A program made the translations under genes and the position numbers. Positions 8,345 through 16,747 of a stretch of 64,000 nucleotides of DNA are shown here, in pieces (the stretch's first letter is position 1; each line of letters starts with the position of its first letter). This stretch comes from Flammeovirga sp. OC4 (GTDB lineage Bacteria; Bacteroidota; Bacteroidia; Cytophagales; Flammeovirgaceae). The stretch lies in NCBI RefSeq assembly GCF_000812565.1, contig NZ_JTAM01000002.1, positions 124,001-188,000 on the forward strand. The letters are read 5' to 3'. A model generated the notes under the pieces. That model was not told where the DNA came from. It did no database searches and was given only the letters and a program-made list of their open reading frames with translations.

Positions 8345-9298
8345 ATGCATTCAATCGCGAAAAAAATTCTTTCAAGAGAAGAGTTCAAAAATAAACCACC
8401 AGTATTAGTAGATGTAGGAGCTTCAGGAGAAATTCATGCAAAATGGAGAGAGATTGCTCCTTATTCAATATGCATAGCTTTTGATGCAGACGATCGAAAA
8501 TTTGATATTTCAGAAGAAGATAATCAAGGGTTCAAAAAGCTCTACAAATTCAATTGTATAGTATCGGATCAAGAAGTTGAAAAGCTTGATTTTCATTTAA
8601 CCAAAAGTCCTTACTGTTCTAGTACATTAATTCCTGATCAGAATAGTGTGAAAGATTATATTTTCTCACCTTATTTTGAATTGGATAAAACGATTCAACT
8701 CAATAATATTTCCATCAGTCATGCTTTAGACAAGTTATCATTAGATTACATTGACTGGTTGAAAACGGATTCTCAAGGTATTGATCTTCGAATTTTAAGA
8801 AGCTTAAAAGCGGATATACAAGATAATACTTTAGCGATTGATTTTGAGCCGGGACTTACTCAAACTTATAACGGGGAGGACAGTGCAAGTTCGGTTTTGA
8901 GTTATATGGCTGGAAAGAATTTTTGGCTTTCAGAATACGAAGTTCAAAAAGTAATTCGTGGTAATCATAAAACCTATGAAAACCTGTTTTCTGGTGCTTT
9001 AAACAAAAGATTGGCTAAAGTTACGTTGAAAAAGGCACCTTTATGGGTAGAAATTTCGTATTTAAATAACCTGGAGAAGGAAAATATAGCTATTCGAGAT
9101 TTTCTTTTAGGGTTGTTATTTACCATGATCAATAAAGAATATGTAGTGGCATTGGAATTGGCGAGAAAAGGAAAACAGATCTATTCAGACCCGATCTTTG
9201 ATGAAATAGAAACAGAAGTTTATGCTAAGATTAAAAAGAACTTTTGGTCTGAAGCATTCTTTAATGAAGTGGTAAAGAAATTTAAAAGTATATTTTAA
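8345..9298 (+). CDS. FkbM family SAM-dependent methyltransferase
   Basis: 317 residues. The N-terminal SAM-binding loop VLVDVGASGE (about 20-29), the acidic strand end AFDAD (about 53-57) and the later DWLKTDSQGIDLRIL block (about 137-151) are hallmarks of the FkbM methyltransferase family. Members O-methylate sugars in surface glycans and some natural products. The last 80 residues form a helical extension. It is a single gene with its own promoter box, cut off from htpG by two terminators. No glycan cluster surrounds it, so the acceptor is unknown. Confidence 0.82.
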   Translation: MHSIAKKILSREEFKNKPPVLVDVGASGEIHAKWREIAPYSICIAFDADDRKFDISEEDNQGFKKLYKFNCIVSDQEVEKLDFHLTKSPYCSSTLIPDQNSVKDYIFSPYFELDKTIQLNNISISHALDKLSLDYIDWLKTDSQGIDLRILRSLKADIQDNTLAIDFEPGLTQTYNGEDSASSVLSYMAGKNFWLSEYEVQKVIRGNHKTYENLFSGALNKRLAKVTLKKAPLWVEISYLNNLEKENIAIRDFLLGLLFTMINKEYVVALELARKGKQIYSDPIFDEIETEVYAKIKKNFWSEAFFNEVVKKFKSIF

Positions 9299-9437
9299 TC
9301 TTACATACCCTGTCTAACAGAAAGGAAAAATTGTCAGAATATAAGGAAGTATTCCCTATCCAATTCATTTATATTTTAATCAACTTTACATCTAATAATA
9401 AAACACTAATCAACTTTTTAAATTAAATCACAGTACA

Positions 9438-9920
9438 ATGAACAAGAAAAATATTATTACTGCCCTATCCTTACTTTTATCAATCACTTTATTCAGCTTT
9501 TTAAATGTTGAAAAAGATAAAGTATATACATTTAAAAATTTGGAAGGTAATGAAGTTAACCTGGCTGACTTTAAAGGAAAATATGTATACATTGATGTTT
9601 GGGCTTCATGGTGTGGACCTTGTCTGGGTGAGATTCCTTCATTAAAAGCGTTAGAGGAAAATCATAAAGATGGAGATGTCGTTTTTGTAAGCTTATCAGT
9701 GGATCAAGATACAAAAGCGTGGAAAAAGATGGTGGCAAAGAAGGAATTACATGGAAATCAGTTTCACTATTCTGGAAACCAAGGTTTTATTGAGAAATTC
9801 AATATTTCAGCTATTCCGAGATTTATCTTATTAGACAAAGAAGGTAACGTAAAAGAAGCAAATGCTCCACGTCCTTCGTCTTCTGAAATTAAAACATTAT
9901 TTGACGAATTAGGAATCTAA
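9438..9920 (+). CDS. TlpA-like thiol-disulfide oxidoreductase, exported
   Basis: 160 residues. An N-terminal hydrophobic segment (5-22) directs export or anchors the protein in the inner membrane. The thioredoxin fold follows, with the redox motif WCGPC (Cys59, Cys62) after VYIDVWAS, and the cis-proline in ISAIPRFIL. This is the TlpA/ResA-type AhpC-TSA group, which in Bacteroidetes reduces or shuffles disulfides of periplasmic proteins. It is followed 26 bases later by a strong terminator. Confidence 0.9.
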   Translation: MNKKNIITALSLLLSITLFSFLNVEKDKVYTFKNLEGNEVNLADFKGKYVYIDVWASWCGPCLGEIPSLKALEENHKDGDVVFVSLSVDQDTKAWKKMVAKKELHGNQFHYSGNQGFIEKFNISAIPRFILLDKEGNVKEANAPRPSSSEIKTLFDELGI

Positions 9921-9946
9921 TCTTTATTCGAAAACATAATTATAAG

Positions 9947-9979
9947 AACTGTATGGGAAGTAACTCATACAGTTTTTTT
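9947..9979 (+). terminator. Intrinsic terminator between the TlpA-like gene and yjbQ
   Basis: AACTGTATG pairs perfectly with CATACAGTT around a 10-base loop and is followed by seven T with one interruption. The start codon of the next gene comes only 11 bases after the T-run. Confidence 0.85.
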
Positions 9980-9990
9980 ATTTTTGAACT

Positions 9991-10407
9991 ATGGTTATTC
10001 AAAAGACAATTTCATTAAGACCTTATTCAAGAGGTTATCATATTATTACGGAGGAGGTACTGGCTCAAATACCTGAAATGAGAGGCAGAAGCGGAATATT
10101 ACAAGTTTTTATCCAACATACTTCAGCTTCATTGACCATCAATGAAAATGCAGATCCTTCAGTTAGAACAGATTTTGAGTCACATTTTAATAAAGTGTAT
10201 CCAGAAAATGCTCCTTATTATGAACATACTTATGAAGGGCCTGATGACATGCCTGCTCACTTAAAAGCATCAACCTTGGGAAGTAGTGTTTCATTACCTA
10301 TCGGAAATGGTAGACCTTTGTTGGGTACCTGGCAAGGAATCTATCTTGGCGAACATAGAGATAGAGGAGGGAGTAGAAGGTTAGTCCTTACTTTTATAGG
10401 AGAGTAA
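9991..10407 (+). CDS. yjbQ: YjbQ family protein (UPF0047)
   Basis: 138 residues, the full usual length. Family signatures present: VFIQHTSASLTINENADPSV, the central HLKASTLGSSVSLPI and the terminal LGTWQGIYLGEHRD followed by RRLVLTFIGE. E. coli YjbQ has weak thiamine-phosphate synthase activity, and the family is therefore often labelled secondary thiamine-phosphate synthase; the true role is not settled. The ATG sits directly behind a terminator, leaving little room for a promoter. It converges with the AsmA-like gene with 2 bases between the stops. Confidence 0.93.
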   Translation: MVIQKTISLRPYSRGYHIITEEVLAQIPEMRGRSGILQVFIQHTSASLTINENADPSVRTDFESHFNKVYPENAPYYEHTYEGPDDMPAHLKASTLGSSVSLPIGNGRPLLGTWQGIYLGEHRDRGGSRRLVLTFIGE

Positions 10408-10409
10408 TG

Positions 10410-12092
10410 TTAGCTCTTTTTTTTCTTTTTAGCTTTTTGGTTTTGTTTATAGGCCTTTTTCTCATCGTCAGGTAATTGTCCGTAAATACCAAGGACTGAT
10501 GTTTGAGCTCCCGACATAATGGTATGAACGAGGTAATGAACAAAAGATTTATAACCTACACGTTTGTAATATAAAGGAGCATGTCTTGGTTTTCTATTTT
10601 CTAAGTTTTGACGATGGACAATATTATTGGCGGCAAAACCAGCAATAGATTCGACAACACTTGATTTATTATCATTTTTGCCGGTTACTTTAATTTTCAG
10701 ATCTTGATAGAAAAAATCCAAGTTTCCTCGGCCAATAGAATCATTGAGTTGTGCATTAAAATCAATCGAATTTACATAACCTTTTTGAAATAGTACTCCC
10801 ATATTATGATGAGTAAATGAGTTTAATACCGTGAGAGGGAAAGGATCAAGATGACCTTTTGCTTTCATAAAATAAGGTTCTTTTTCTCCAAGTAAAATAT
10901 CAATGTGAAGGTTTGTCTTTCCTTTGCCCGATAGTTTACAGGCCAAATCCACTTGAACTACATTTTCTTTTTCATTATTGACATCGCTGATCGTTCCATT
11001 GATGTGTGTGATCGGAAGTATACCAGGTTGTTCTGCACCTTTGCTTTTTTCTTGATATGTCAGCTGACTATTTGTCAATTCAATACTATCAATAGCCAAT
11101 TGAAAATCTAATTGTTTTAATATATCGTGTGGAAGTGGTTTTATGGCAGAAGTATCTTCTTCATAATTCTTATCCCTATAGATGTTTGCTTCAAGTGAAT
11201 CGATGATAATTTTTTCTAGATGGAAACGATCTTGATTAAAAAGTTCTTCTTCTACTAAACCATGACCTTCTAGTGTTTTTATTTCTGCAATAAACCGATC
11301 CGTTTGTTGCCCCACAATTTCAAAGAAAACATCATCACTATATTGTGGTATTAGTTTTACTCCTCCCAATTTGAAAAAATCTCTTCGGTTGCTGATTAGA
11401 AGGGTATCAAATTGATAATGATAAAGGTCCTTATATCCTTTCATAAAAGTGGGTCCAGAAGAAAAGAAAAAGCGGTCCAAATCAACCACTTTACTTTGGT
11501 TATCAAGTGAGTCTAGGTTAAATTTTAATCCTTCTATGACAAAACTTTGAGTGGTATGAAAAATATGCAGGTGATGGTATTCATTGGTCACTAAATATCC
11601 ATTAATCTCTGTATTTAATATACTGATAGATTGAATGCCAATATTTGATAGTCGTGCTCTTAGTGCATCAAACTTTGGAATAGGATTTGGCTTTTTCTTG
11701 ATTTGATTGATAGGGGATTCTTTCCAGAAATATTGAAAATTAGGATGTATAATTCTGAAATCTTCAATAGTTATATTCTTAGAAAGTACTCCTAGGTAGA
11801 GGTTAGAAAATTCAATGCTTAAAGTATCAACAGTTCCGTTTACCCAATTGTCTTTTTCTTGATTAATATGAGGTATAATACTGATTCCAGTTGCTTCAAT
11901 TCTACTGTTGGCCCATTCAATGGAAAACTCTTGAAAGTTAACAAAGTATCCTTTTCCATTTTTTCCTAGTGCAACTTCTTTTAAGGTCTGAGCTGCAAAT
12001 TCTTCTAATCTCTTTTGTCCTGTTGAAAAGAGGTAAAGTATTAGAAGCGTAAGAATAATAGCGAGTGAGAAGAGAATAGTTTTCTTTTGCAT
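10410..12092 (-). CDS. AsmA/DUF748-like membrane-anchored periplasmic protein
   Basis: 560 residues. One N-terminal membrane helix (about 5-23) is followed by a long beta-rich region with repeated short phrases such as EATGISI, LSIEFSNLYLG, IEDFRIIHPNF, DSLEANIYRD and IDSIELTNSQLTY. Such alternating beta repeats typify AsmA/TamB-like proteins that span the periplasm and are thought to help lipid transport or outer-membrane upkeep. The last 15 residues are a run of Lys. No enzyme motif is visible. Its start lies 30 bases from the end of the MITE-like element, so its promoter overlaps or abuts that element. Confidence 0.6.
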   Translation of the reverse strand: MQKKTILFSLAIILTLLILYLFSTGQKRLEEFAAQTLKEVALGKNGKGYFVNFQEFSIEWANSRIEATGISIIPHINQEKDNWVNGTVDTLSIEFSNLYLGVLSKNITIEDFRIIHPNFQYFWKESPINQIKKKPNPIPKFDALRARLSNIGIQSISILNTEINGYLVTNEYHHLHIFHTTQSFVIEGLKFNLDSLDNQSKVVDLDRFFFSSGPTFMKGYKDLYHYQFDTLLISNRRDFFKLGGVKLIPQYSDDVFFEIVGQQTDRFIAEIKTLEGHGLVEEELFNQDRFHLEKIIIDSLEANIYRDKNYEEDTSAIKPLPHDILKQLDFQLAIDSIELTNSQLTYQEKSKGAEQPGILPITHINGTISDVNNEKENVVQVDLACKLSGKGKTNLHIDILLGEKEPYFMKAKGHLDPFPLTVLNSFTHHNMGVLFQKGYVNSIDFNAQLNDSIGRGNLDFFYQDLKIKVTGKNDNKSSVVESIAGFAANNIVHRQNLENRKPRHAPLYYKRVGYKSFVHYLVHTIMSGAQTSVLGIYGQLPDDEKKAYKQNQKAKKKKKS

Positions 12093-12122
12093 TGATAATA
12101 ATTGGGCTTTTTAATTGGTTTG

Positions 12123-12522
12123 TACATTGTAAACTAAATTATCGTTAACTATCAGTCTATATTTCTACTAGATTTTATAGGGACTACTTCCAATCTTCTT
12201 TCTTCTTCATTTTTGTATTGAAACAAAAACGAAGCAAAAAATTCAAGGCTTTGAAGTCAAAAGCTAAATTCCATTCCTTTCGCCTATTAAAAGGTTAACT
12301 CGATCAAAACTTCATCGTTTTGAGATGCTCAAACAGCAAAACCATTTTTAACGGCTCACTACATGGTATTCTTAACGCTTTTCTCTTCAAGGCCGAAGGA
12401 AGAAGTAGCAAATTGGGTAGAAAGTCCACTGGCGCGAATGTTAAGCGATAGCGTCATTCGTGTCCTACAGATCAGCAGAAATCTCCTGATTTCTAAATAT
12501 TATAAATATAGTTTACAGTGTA
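12123..12522 (+). mobile_element. MITE-like element, copy A (400 bp)
   Basis: The ends are terminal inverted repeats: TACATTGTAAACTA (12123-12136) and TAGTTTACAGTGTA (12509-12522), 13 of 14 bases complementary, with the first and last TA possibly being a TA target duplication. Blocks 12195-12279 and 12326-12402 match the complement of 21685-21766 and 21583-21658 with only scattered changes, showing a second copy (B) in opposite orientation. The right third holds a hairpin (GGCGCGAATG ... CATTCGTGTC). There is no transposase. The 60-codon frame at 12363-12545 lies almost wholly inside and is not taken as a gene. Confidence 0.8.
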
Positions 12523-12593
12523 GTAAGTATAAAGCTAAAAGATAAGAGTTGTGTTATATCATTTTAACTAAGTACCTATATTATAAATATAAG

Positions 12594-12627
12594 AAAATCC
12601 CTGACAATAAGAATATTGCAGGGATTT
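12594..12627 (-). terminator. Intrinsic terminator of the YeiH gene
   Basis: AAATCCCTG and CAGGGATTT pair perfectly around a 15-base loop. On the minus strand the stem is followed by TTTTC. It lies 20 bases past the YeiH stop. Confidence 0.75.
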
Positions 12628-12646
12628 GATATTGGGTTAATTCTCT

Positions 12647-13585
12647 TTAAAAGAGATGAATTACAGCGAATAATGATATTGAAGAAACAATTACCCAAAG
12701 TGCTATACCTTGATACATTGGTCTTGTTCCAACATGTTTAACACTTGACACATCCATTGTACAACCAACAGTAAACAATGCTAATGAAAGTCCTTTATGA
12801 GCAATGAATTTACAAACAGGAGCAAGAGCATCAGCACCCGGTACATAAGAGTTGATCAACATGGCAACGATAAAACCTAAGATGAAAATAGGCATCGTTT
12901 TCAAGCTCATTTTTCCTTTTTGTGAGAATGCAGCGATCAATGAGATCGGAACAATCCAAAGTGCTCTAGTTAATTTGACAGTTGTTGCAATTTGAAGTGC
13001 TTCTTCACCATATTTTGCGGCAGCTCCTACTACAGCACTTGTATCATGAATGGCTAGTGCTGCCCACCATCCAAACTGAGTTTGTGAAAGTTGGAAGTAT
13101 TCGCCTACTACAGGAAATGCAACTAAAGCAACAGCATTAAGAATAAAGACTGTAGCCATAGCTACTGAAATTTGATGTTGGTCGGCTTTTAGAGCGGGAG
13201 CCATAGCAGCAATTGCACTACCTCCGCAAATGGCAGTACCAGAAGCGATCAAACGGTAAATGGTTTTATCTAAACCTAATTTTTTACCGATGTAAGCACC
13301 AAAAGTTAATGTCAGTGCTATACTACTAAATGTGATCAATGACCCTTCACTTCCTGTCTTCATGGCATCAACAGCATTCAAGCCGAACCCAAGGAAAACG
13401 ACAGACCATTTCATTAATTTATTGCTTAAGTTTTTATTAAGGGTTGGATTAGGTATTTTAAATAATAAGGCAAAGATAATTCCGGCAAATAATGACATGG
13501 CTGGAGTCACCCATGGAGTCAAGGTTAATAAGGCTAAAACGATATATACAACTTTATTATATTGATTTGACTTTTTCATTTTCAT
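12647..13585 (-). CDS. yeiH: YeiH/UPF0324 family putative sulfate exporter
   Basis: 312 residues with about nine to ten membrane helices. Family landmarks include MKWSVVFLGFGLNAVDAM, the ASGTAICGGSAIAAMAPAL loop, WWAALAIHDTSAVVGAAA and the terminal LALFTVGCTMD. The family is annotated as a putative sulfate exporter on the basis of distant similarity and context; transport has rarely been measured. Start: the open frame reaches 13606 only through a TTG, so the ATG at 13585 was chosen. A LysR regulator lies directly upstream on the same strand, as with yeiE/yeiH in enterobacteria. Confidence 0.9.
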   Translation of the reverse strand: MKMKKSNQYNKVVYIVLALLTLTPWVTPAMSLFAGIIFALLFKIPNPTLNKNLSNKLMKWSVVFLGFGLNAVDAMKTGSEGSLITFSSIALTLTFGAYIGKKLGLDKTIYRLIASGTAICGGSAIAAMAPALKADQHQISVAMATVFILNAVALVAFPVVGEYFQLSQTQFGWWAALAIHDTSAVVGAAAKYGEEALQIATTVKLTRALWIVPISLIAAFSQKGKMSLKTMPIFILGFIVAMLINSYVPGADALAPVCKFIAHKGLSLALFTVGCTMDVSSVKHVGTRPMYQGIALWVIVSSISLFAVIHLF

Positions 13586-13651
13586 ATTCTTTTGATAACA
13601 ATACAAATGTCATAAGTATTAGGATCAAAATGAATGAAGAAAATGAATGAG

Positions 13652-14554
13652 TTATAACTTTTTGTTATAATGAAGCATAGCGTAATCCATAAAAGTTGTA
13701 CCTAGACCAATAGAACCTCCTTCCTTTATTACAAAATGTAGGTCTCGGTTAATTTCAAAGTCTTCAATATCGATAATTTGTAGCTGGTCTCTATTCAACT
13801 CTTCAAGAATAGAATAAATGGATAGCAACGCATAGTTAGGAGAAGCCTCAATGTATCTTTTTATACTCTCAGTGGAGTCTAATTGCATTGCAATTGTGAG
13901 ATCATCTTCATGAAGTTTTTTTTCAGCAAGAGCATCTTTAATGATTTTTCGAGTGCCACTGCCTTGTTCTCTGATAACAAAAGGTTTTTTTAAGAACTCT
14001 TTAATGGTCAATGAACTTTTGTGTCCTTTATGAAATTTTGTTGAGCAAACCACGACAAGTTCATCTTTTAGAAAAGGAATATATTTCAAACCCCCTCGGT
14101 GTGGCGAACCTTCAATCATTCCTAAATCAATAATATCATCAATCAACCAATTTTCGATTGCTTCTGTATTCCCACTTTTAATTTCAATATTGACGTCTTT
14201 TACTTTTTGTTGAAAAGAGGCTATTACTTTTGGAATAATGTATTGAGCAATGGTTGTACTTGCCCCAATACGTATTGTACCACCTTGATTATCCCTTAAA
14301 GCATCAATCTCAAATTTTAATTGTCGTTCTAACCCAAAAATCTTTTCGCAATAACTTTTCAGCACTTCTCCGGCAGGAGTAATATGAATAATTACACCTT
14401 TCCTTTCTAATAATGGGACCTTATATTCCTCTTCCAATGCTCTAACATGTTTTGTGACCGCAGGTTGAGAAATTTGGAGTGCCTCAGCTGCTTTTGTAAA
14501 GCTTTGTCGTTGGACAACTTCATAAAAAACATGTAAGCGGAAGTGTGATTTCAT
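13652..14554 (-). CDS. LysR-family transcriptional regulator (YeiE/CysL-like)
   Basis: 300 residues. The N-terminal winged helix-turn-helix is typical: FYEVVQRQSFTKAAEALQIS, QPAVTKHVRALEEEYKVPLL. The C-terminal periplasmic-binding-like domain begins near residue 90 (GGTIRIGASTTIAQYIIP) and is followed by the second lobe (FVIREQGSGTRKIIKD). CysL/YeiE-type regulators respond to sulfite or related sulfur signals and control genes next to them. The neighbour is the YeiH transporter 66 bases downstream, so co-transcription or local control is likely. The sulfur link is inferred from relatives. Confidence 0.9.
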   Translation of the reverse strand: MKSHFRLHVFYEVVQRQSFTKAAEALQISQPAVTKHVRALEEEYKVPLLERKGVIIHITPAGEVLKSYCEKIFGLERQLKFEIDALRDNQGGTIRIGASTTIAQYIIPKVIASFQQKVKDVNIEIKSGNTEAIENWLIDDIIDLGMIEGSPHRGGLKYIPFLKDELVVVCSTKFHKGHKSSLTIKEFLKKPFVIREQGSGTRKIIKDALAEKKLHEDDLTIAMQLDSTESIKRYIEASPNYALLSIYSILEELNRDQLQIIDIEDFEINRDLHFVIKEGGSIGLGTTFMDYAMLHYNKKL

Positions 14555-14779
14555 AAGTTCGAAACGGTTGAATTTTATATTAAAAAATGAATATAATTGA
14601 TCAGAGATTGACTTACTAATGAAAACGCTTCTATTCAGAAATGAATAACAACGGTCACTGTATATGCAATGGAGTGATAAATGTCAATATATTATGGTGA
14701 TAAATGTACGTTAATAAATTCCGCTTTTTTCGCTAACTTATTGATTAATAAAAACAAAGTCCAATAACAACCCATAGCC

Positions 14780-15169
14780 ATGTCACTTTTAAAGCTCAAC
14801 CATCCGATTGTCATTTATGACAGTAATGCACCAAATCAACAGTTCTTCATCAATGATTTAAGAAGAAAGAACCACGCCATCCGTGAAATTGAAGTCAATG
14901 TCTGTCCTGTTTCAGAAAAACATTTGATCCATATTATGGAGAATATGAATCTAAAACCAACTAAAGCATTAATTAATACAAGTTCACCTTGGTATAGATG
15001 TTTTGCAGAAGATTTGCATGAAATGAGTCCATTTGTACTTCTTCGCACATTAAGAGACTTTCCTTCATTACTTAAAACTCCTATAGTGATTTTAGAAAAT
15101 GAAATCTTTATTGATCCCAGTTTGGAAGACCTTTCACAATCTCATGAGGAGAGGGAAGTTCTTGTATAA
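14780..15169 (+). CDS. ArsC/Spx-fold protein lacking the catalytic cysteine
   Basis: 129 residues with the layout of ArsC/YffB proteins: a first strand IVIYDSNAPNQQFF, a central TKALINTSSPWYRCF (family: LLNTRG-x-x-[WY]) and the LRDFPSLLKTPIVI segment (family: PAIIKRP). Where ArsC and YffB have the redox Cys of the N-C-x-x loop, this protein has Ala in SNAPN. The two remaining Cys, in NVCPV and YRCF, are not in the active-site position. It is therefore unlikely to reduce arsenate and may be a binding or adaptor protein like Spx. It is divergent from the LysR gene and ends in a terminator. Confidence 0.65.
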   Translation: MSLLKLNHPIVIYDSNAPNQQFFINDLRRKNHAIREIEVNVCPVSEKHLIHIMENMNLKPTKALINTSSPWYRCFAEDLHEMSPFVLLRTLRDFPSLLKTPIVILENEIFIDPSLEDLSQSHEEREVLV

Positions 15170-15206
15170 AAAATAAGCCTTGAAATTCACTTCAAGGCTT
15201 ATTTTT
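15168..15206. terminator. Bidirectional terminator between convergent genes
   Basis: AATAAGCCTTGAA pairs perfectly with TTCAAGGCTTATT around a 6-base loop, with A-run before and T-run after. It serves the ArsC-like gene and the DUF2490 gene. Confidence 0.9.
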
Positions 15207-15218
15207 TGAATATCGTTT

Positions 15219-15920
15219 CTAGATTTTATGTCTTACGGCAATTCTCAGTAAATCAGCATGATGGTGCGAACCTTCTCCTTTTCTAAAGGAATCTTCTCTG
15301 ATGTATTGAGCTTCAAGGCTTACATGACTGCTTATCGTTCTGTTGACCAAAGCAATCGAACGATTCTTATTGAATAATGGTTTTTCCTCTTTGTTTTCTA
15401 GGTTGATAAAAGCTTCAGTACCAATACCAAATATCCATTTGTCCAATTTTTTTCTGAGAATGAACGAGTATCTCATTCTGTAGTCTACTTCGCTAGTCTC
15501 CGTCTCATTGAGAGTCGCACTGAAGATTTGTTGTTCGAAACGAAGTCTTTGTTTGATAAATAATTTTTTATCAGTTGTTAAGTTGTGCGTACCGATAAAA
15601 TCTTGCATTGGCCTGACTTCATGTAATTTGGAAGACTCGTCACCAAATACATAAAAGTATCCCAAACCAAACCTGATTGATAAATTCTTGTTGACCTTTC
15701 TTTTTAAACCAGAACGTATCTGAAATCTGTCAACGGGCTTGTCGAACATTGCCATATAAGCGGCATCGGTATCAATTGACCAATTGTCTGCTAAACCAAC
15801 ACTGTTAAAGTAATGAAGCCAAAGTCTGTTGTCACTTACATCTTGTGCATTTAGTTTAATAGAGGTAAAAGATAGGATAGAAAAGACAATTACAAGTAGT
15901 CCTTTATTTAGTTGTTTCAT
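15219..15920 (-). CDS. DUF2490 outer-membrane beta-barrel protein
   Basis: 233 residues. The signal peptide (1-25) ends in KLNAQ. The remainder is made of alternating amphipathic strands such as RFQIRSGLKRKVNKNLSIRF, MRYSFILRKKLDKWIFGIG and a final aromatic/charged strand, the pattern of DUF2490 proteins, which are predicted outer-membrane barrels of unknown cargo. The WLHYFNSVGLADNWSI opening is typical of the family. It lies 62 bases behind another outer-membrane protein gene on the same strand, but a full terminator fills the gap and its T-run touches this start codon. Confidence 0.8.
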   Translation of the reverse strand: MKQLNKGLLVIVFSILSFTSIKLNAQDVSDNRLWLHYFNSVGLADNWSIDTDAAYMAMFDKPVDRFQIRSGLKRKVNKNLSIRFGLGYFYVFGDESSKLHEVRPMQDFIGTHNLTTDKKLFIKQRLRFEQQIFSATLNETETSEVDYRMRYSFILRKKLDKWIFGIGTEAFINLENKEEKPLFNKNRSIALVNRTISSHVSLEAQYIREDSFRKGEGSHHHADLLRIAVRHKI

Positions 15921-15965
15921 AAAAAAAAGTTGTTAGTATTATTTAACAAAACTAACAACTTTTTC
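15921..15965 (-). terminator. Intrinsic terminator abutting the DUF2490 start codon
   Basis: On the minus strand AAAAAGTTGTTAG pairs with CTAACAACTTTTT around a 15-base loop. The eight-T tail runs directly into the ATG at 15920. Confidence 0.85.
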
Positions 15966-15982
15966 TTTAAGATTCTTCTTTC

Positions 15983-16594
15983 TTAAAACCTTTTTCCTAT
16001 CGAAACACCGAAAGTCCACGTATCATAGAGTTTTTCTTTCATGTCATACTGGAAATTAGGCGAAAGTTCCCAACCGTCATGTAGTTTAAATTCTTTTTCA
16101 AAGATGAATTTACCTACAAAAAGGTTTTTGTTTTTTTCAATTTCAAAACCTGGTCCTACACCGATTTTCCAGCTTTCCCACGGTGAGTAAAAAACGACCA
16201 ATGAACCTACATAGGCATATTCCCTATCCAAGGTTTCTAAATGTCCATGTTCGCCGTGGCTTCCACTATTTTTTACTTCCACCATATATTGAGCAATCTC
16301 AATATCATTGATGAGACCAATTGACCATTTTTCAGAAAATTGGTAAACATAATCTAGTCCGAAAGTAGGAACTAACAACCCTTCTTGTGAAGGAATAGCT
16401 TGAGGAATATAAGTGTATCCCATGTAAACGGATACCTTATGCCTTTTGAAGTCTTCTTCTTCTTGGTGGTGAATAGTTGCTTTTGATGAGATGTGATTTG
16501 ATTCATTTACTTCTGAATCGAAATGCGATTGTGCGAAAGATTGATTCGCAAAAAACAATACTAATAAGCCAACAACATAACTTGTTACTTTCAT
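15983..16594 (-). CDS. Outer-membrane beta-barrel protein, unknown function
   Basis: 203 residues from the ATG at 16594. The longer frame starts at a TTG inside the promoter box and was rejected. A signal peptide (1-22, ending SFAQ) precedes a short His/Glu-rich segment (SKATIHHQEEEDFKRH) and then about eight amphipathic strands, including KVSVYMGYTYIPQ, FGLDYVYQFSEKWSIGL, AYVGSLVVFYSPWESWKIG and a C-terminal strand ending in Phe (FGVSIGKRF), the usual assembly signal of outer-membrane proteins. The His clusters (HHQEEE, HGEHGH) could bind metal, which is only a suggestion. No named family is recognised. Confidence 0.7.
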   Translation of the reverse strand: MKVTSYVVGLLVLFFANQSFAQSHFDSEVNESNHISSKATIHHQEEEDFKRHKVSVYMGYTYIPQAIPSQEGLLVPTFGLDYVYQFSEKWSIGLINDIEIAQYMVEVKNSGSHGEHGHLETLDREYAYVGSLVVFYSPWESWKIGVGPGFEIEKNKNLFVGKFIFEKEFKLHDGWELSPNFQYDMKEKLYDTWTFGVSIGKRF

Positions 16595-16618
16595 TTTCCT
16601 GTTTGTTTGATTATGGAG

Positions 16619-16652
16619 CAAATGTAATGTTTAAATCCAAACGAAAGTACAA
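16619..16652 (-). promoter_or_regulatory. Promoter of the outer-membrane protein gene at 15983
   Basis: On the minus strand TACATTTG (complement of 16619-16626) fits TAnnTTTG, with a TTG (complement of 16650-16652) 23 bases further up. The predicted start lies about 15-20 bases before the ATG at 16594, which supports that start codon. Confidence 0.5.
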
Positions 16653-16695
16653 CATAGTGTGAACATAAGTAAACCGTAAAAACTACAAATAAAAT

Positions 16696-16723
16696 GAAAA
16701 AGGCTACTGAAAATCAGTAGCCT
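16696..16723 (-). terminator. Intrinsic terminator of the GH13 gene
   Basis: AGGCTACTGA and TCAGTAGCCT pair perfectly with a 3-base loop. On the minus strand TTTTTCATTTT follows. It lies about 25 bases past the GH13 stop. Confidence 0.9.
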
Positions 16724-16747
16724 ATGTACGTCATCATAAAAAGATGA

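Noticed and set aside
12363-12545. 60-codon open frame
   Set aside because: It lies almost wholly inside the MITE-like element, and the frame is broken in the matching part of copy B.
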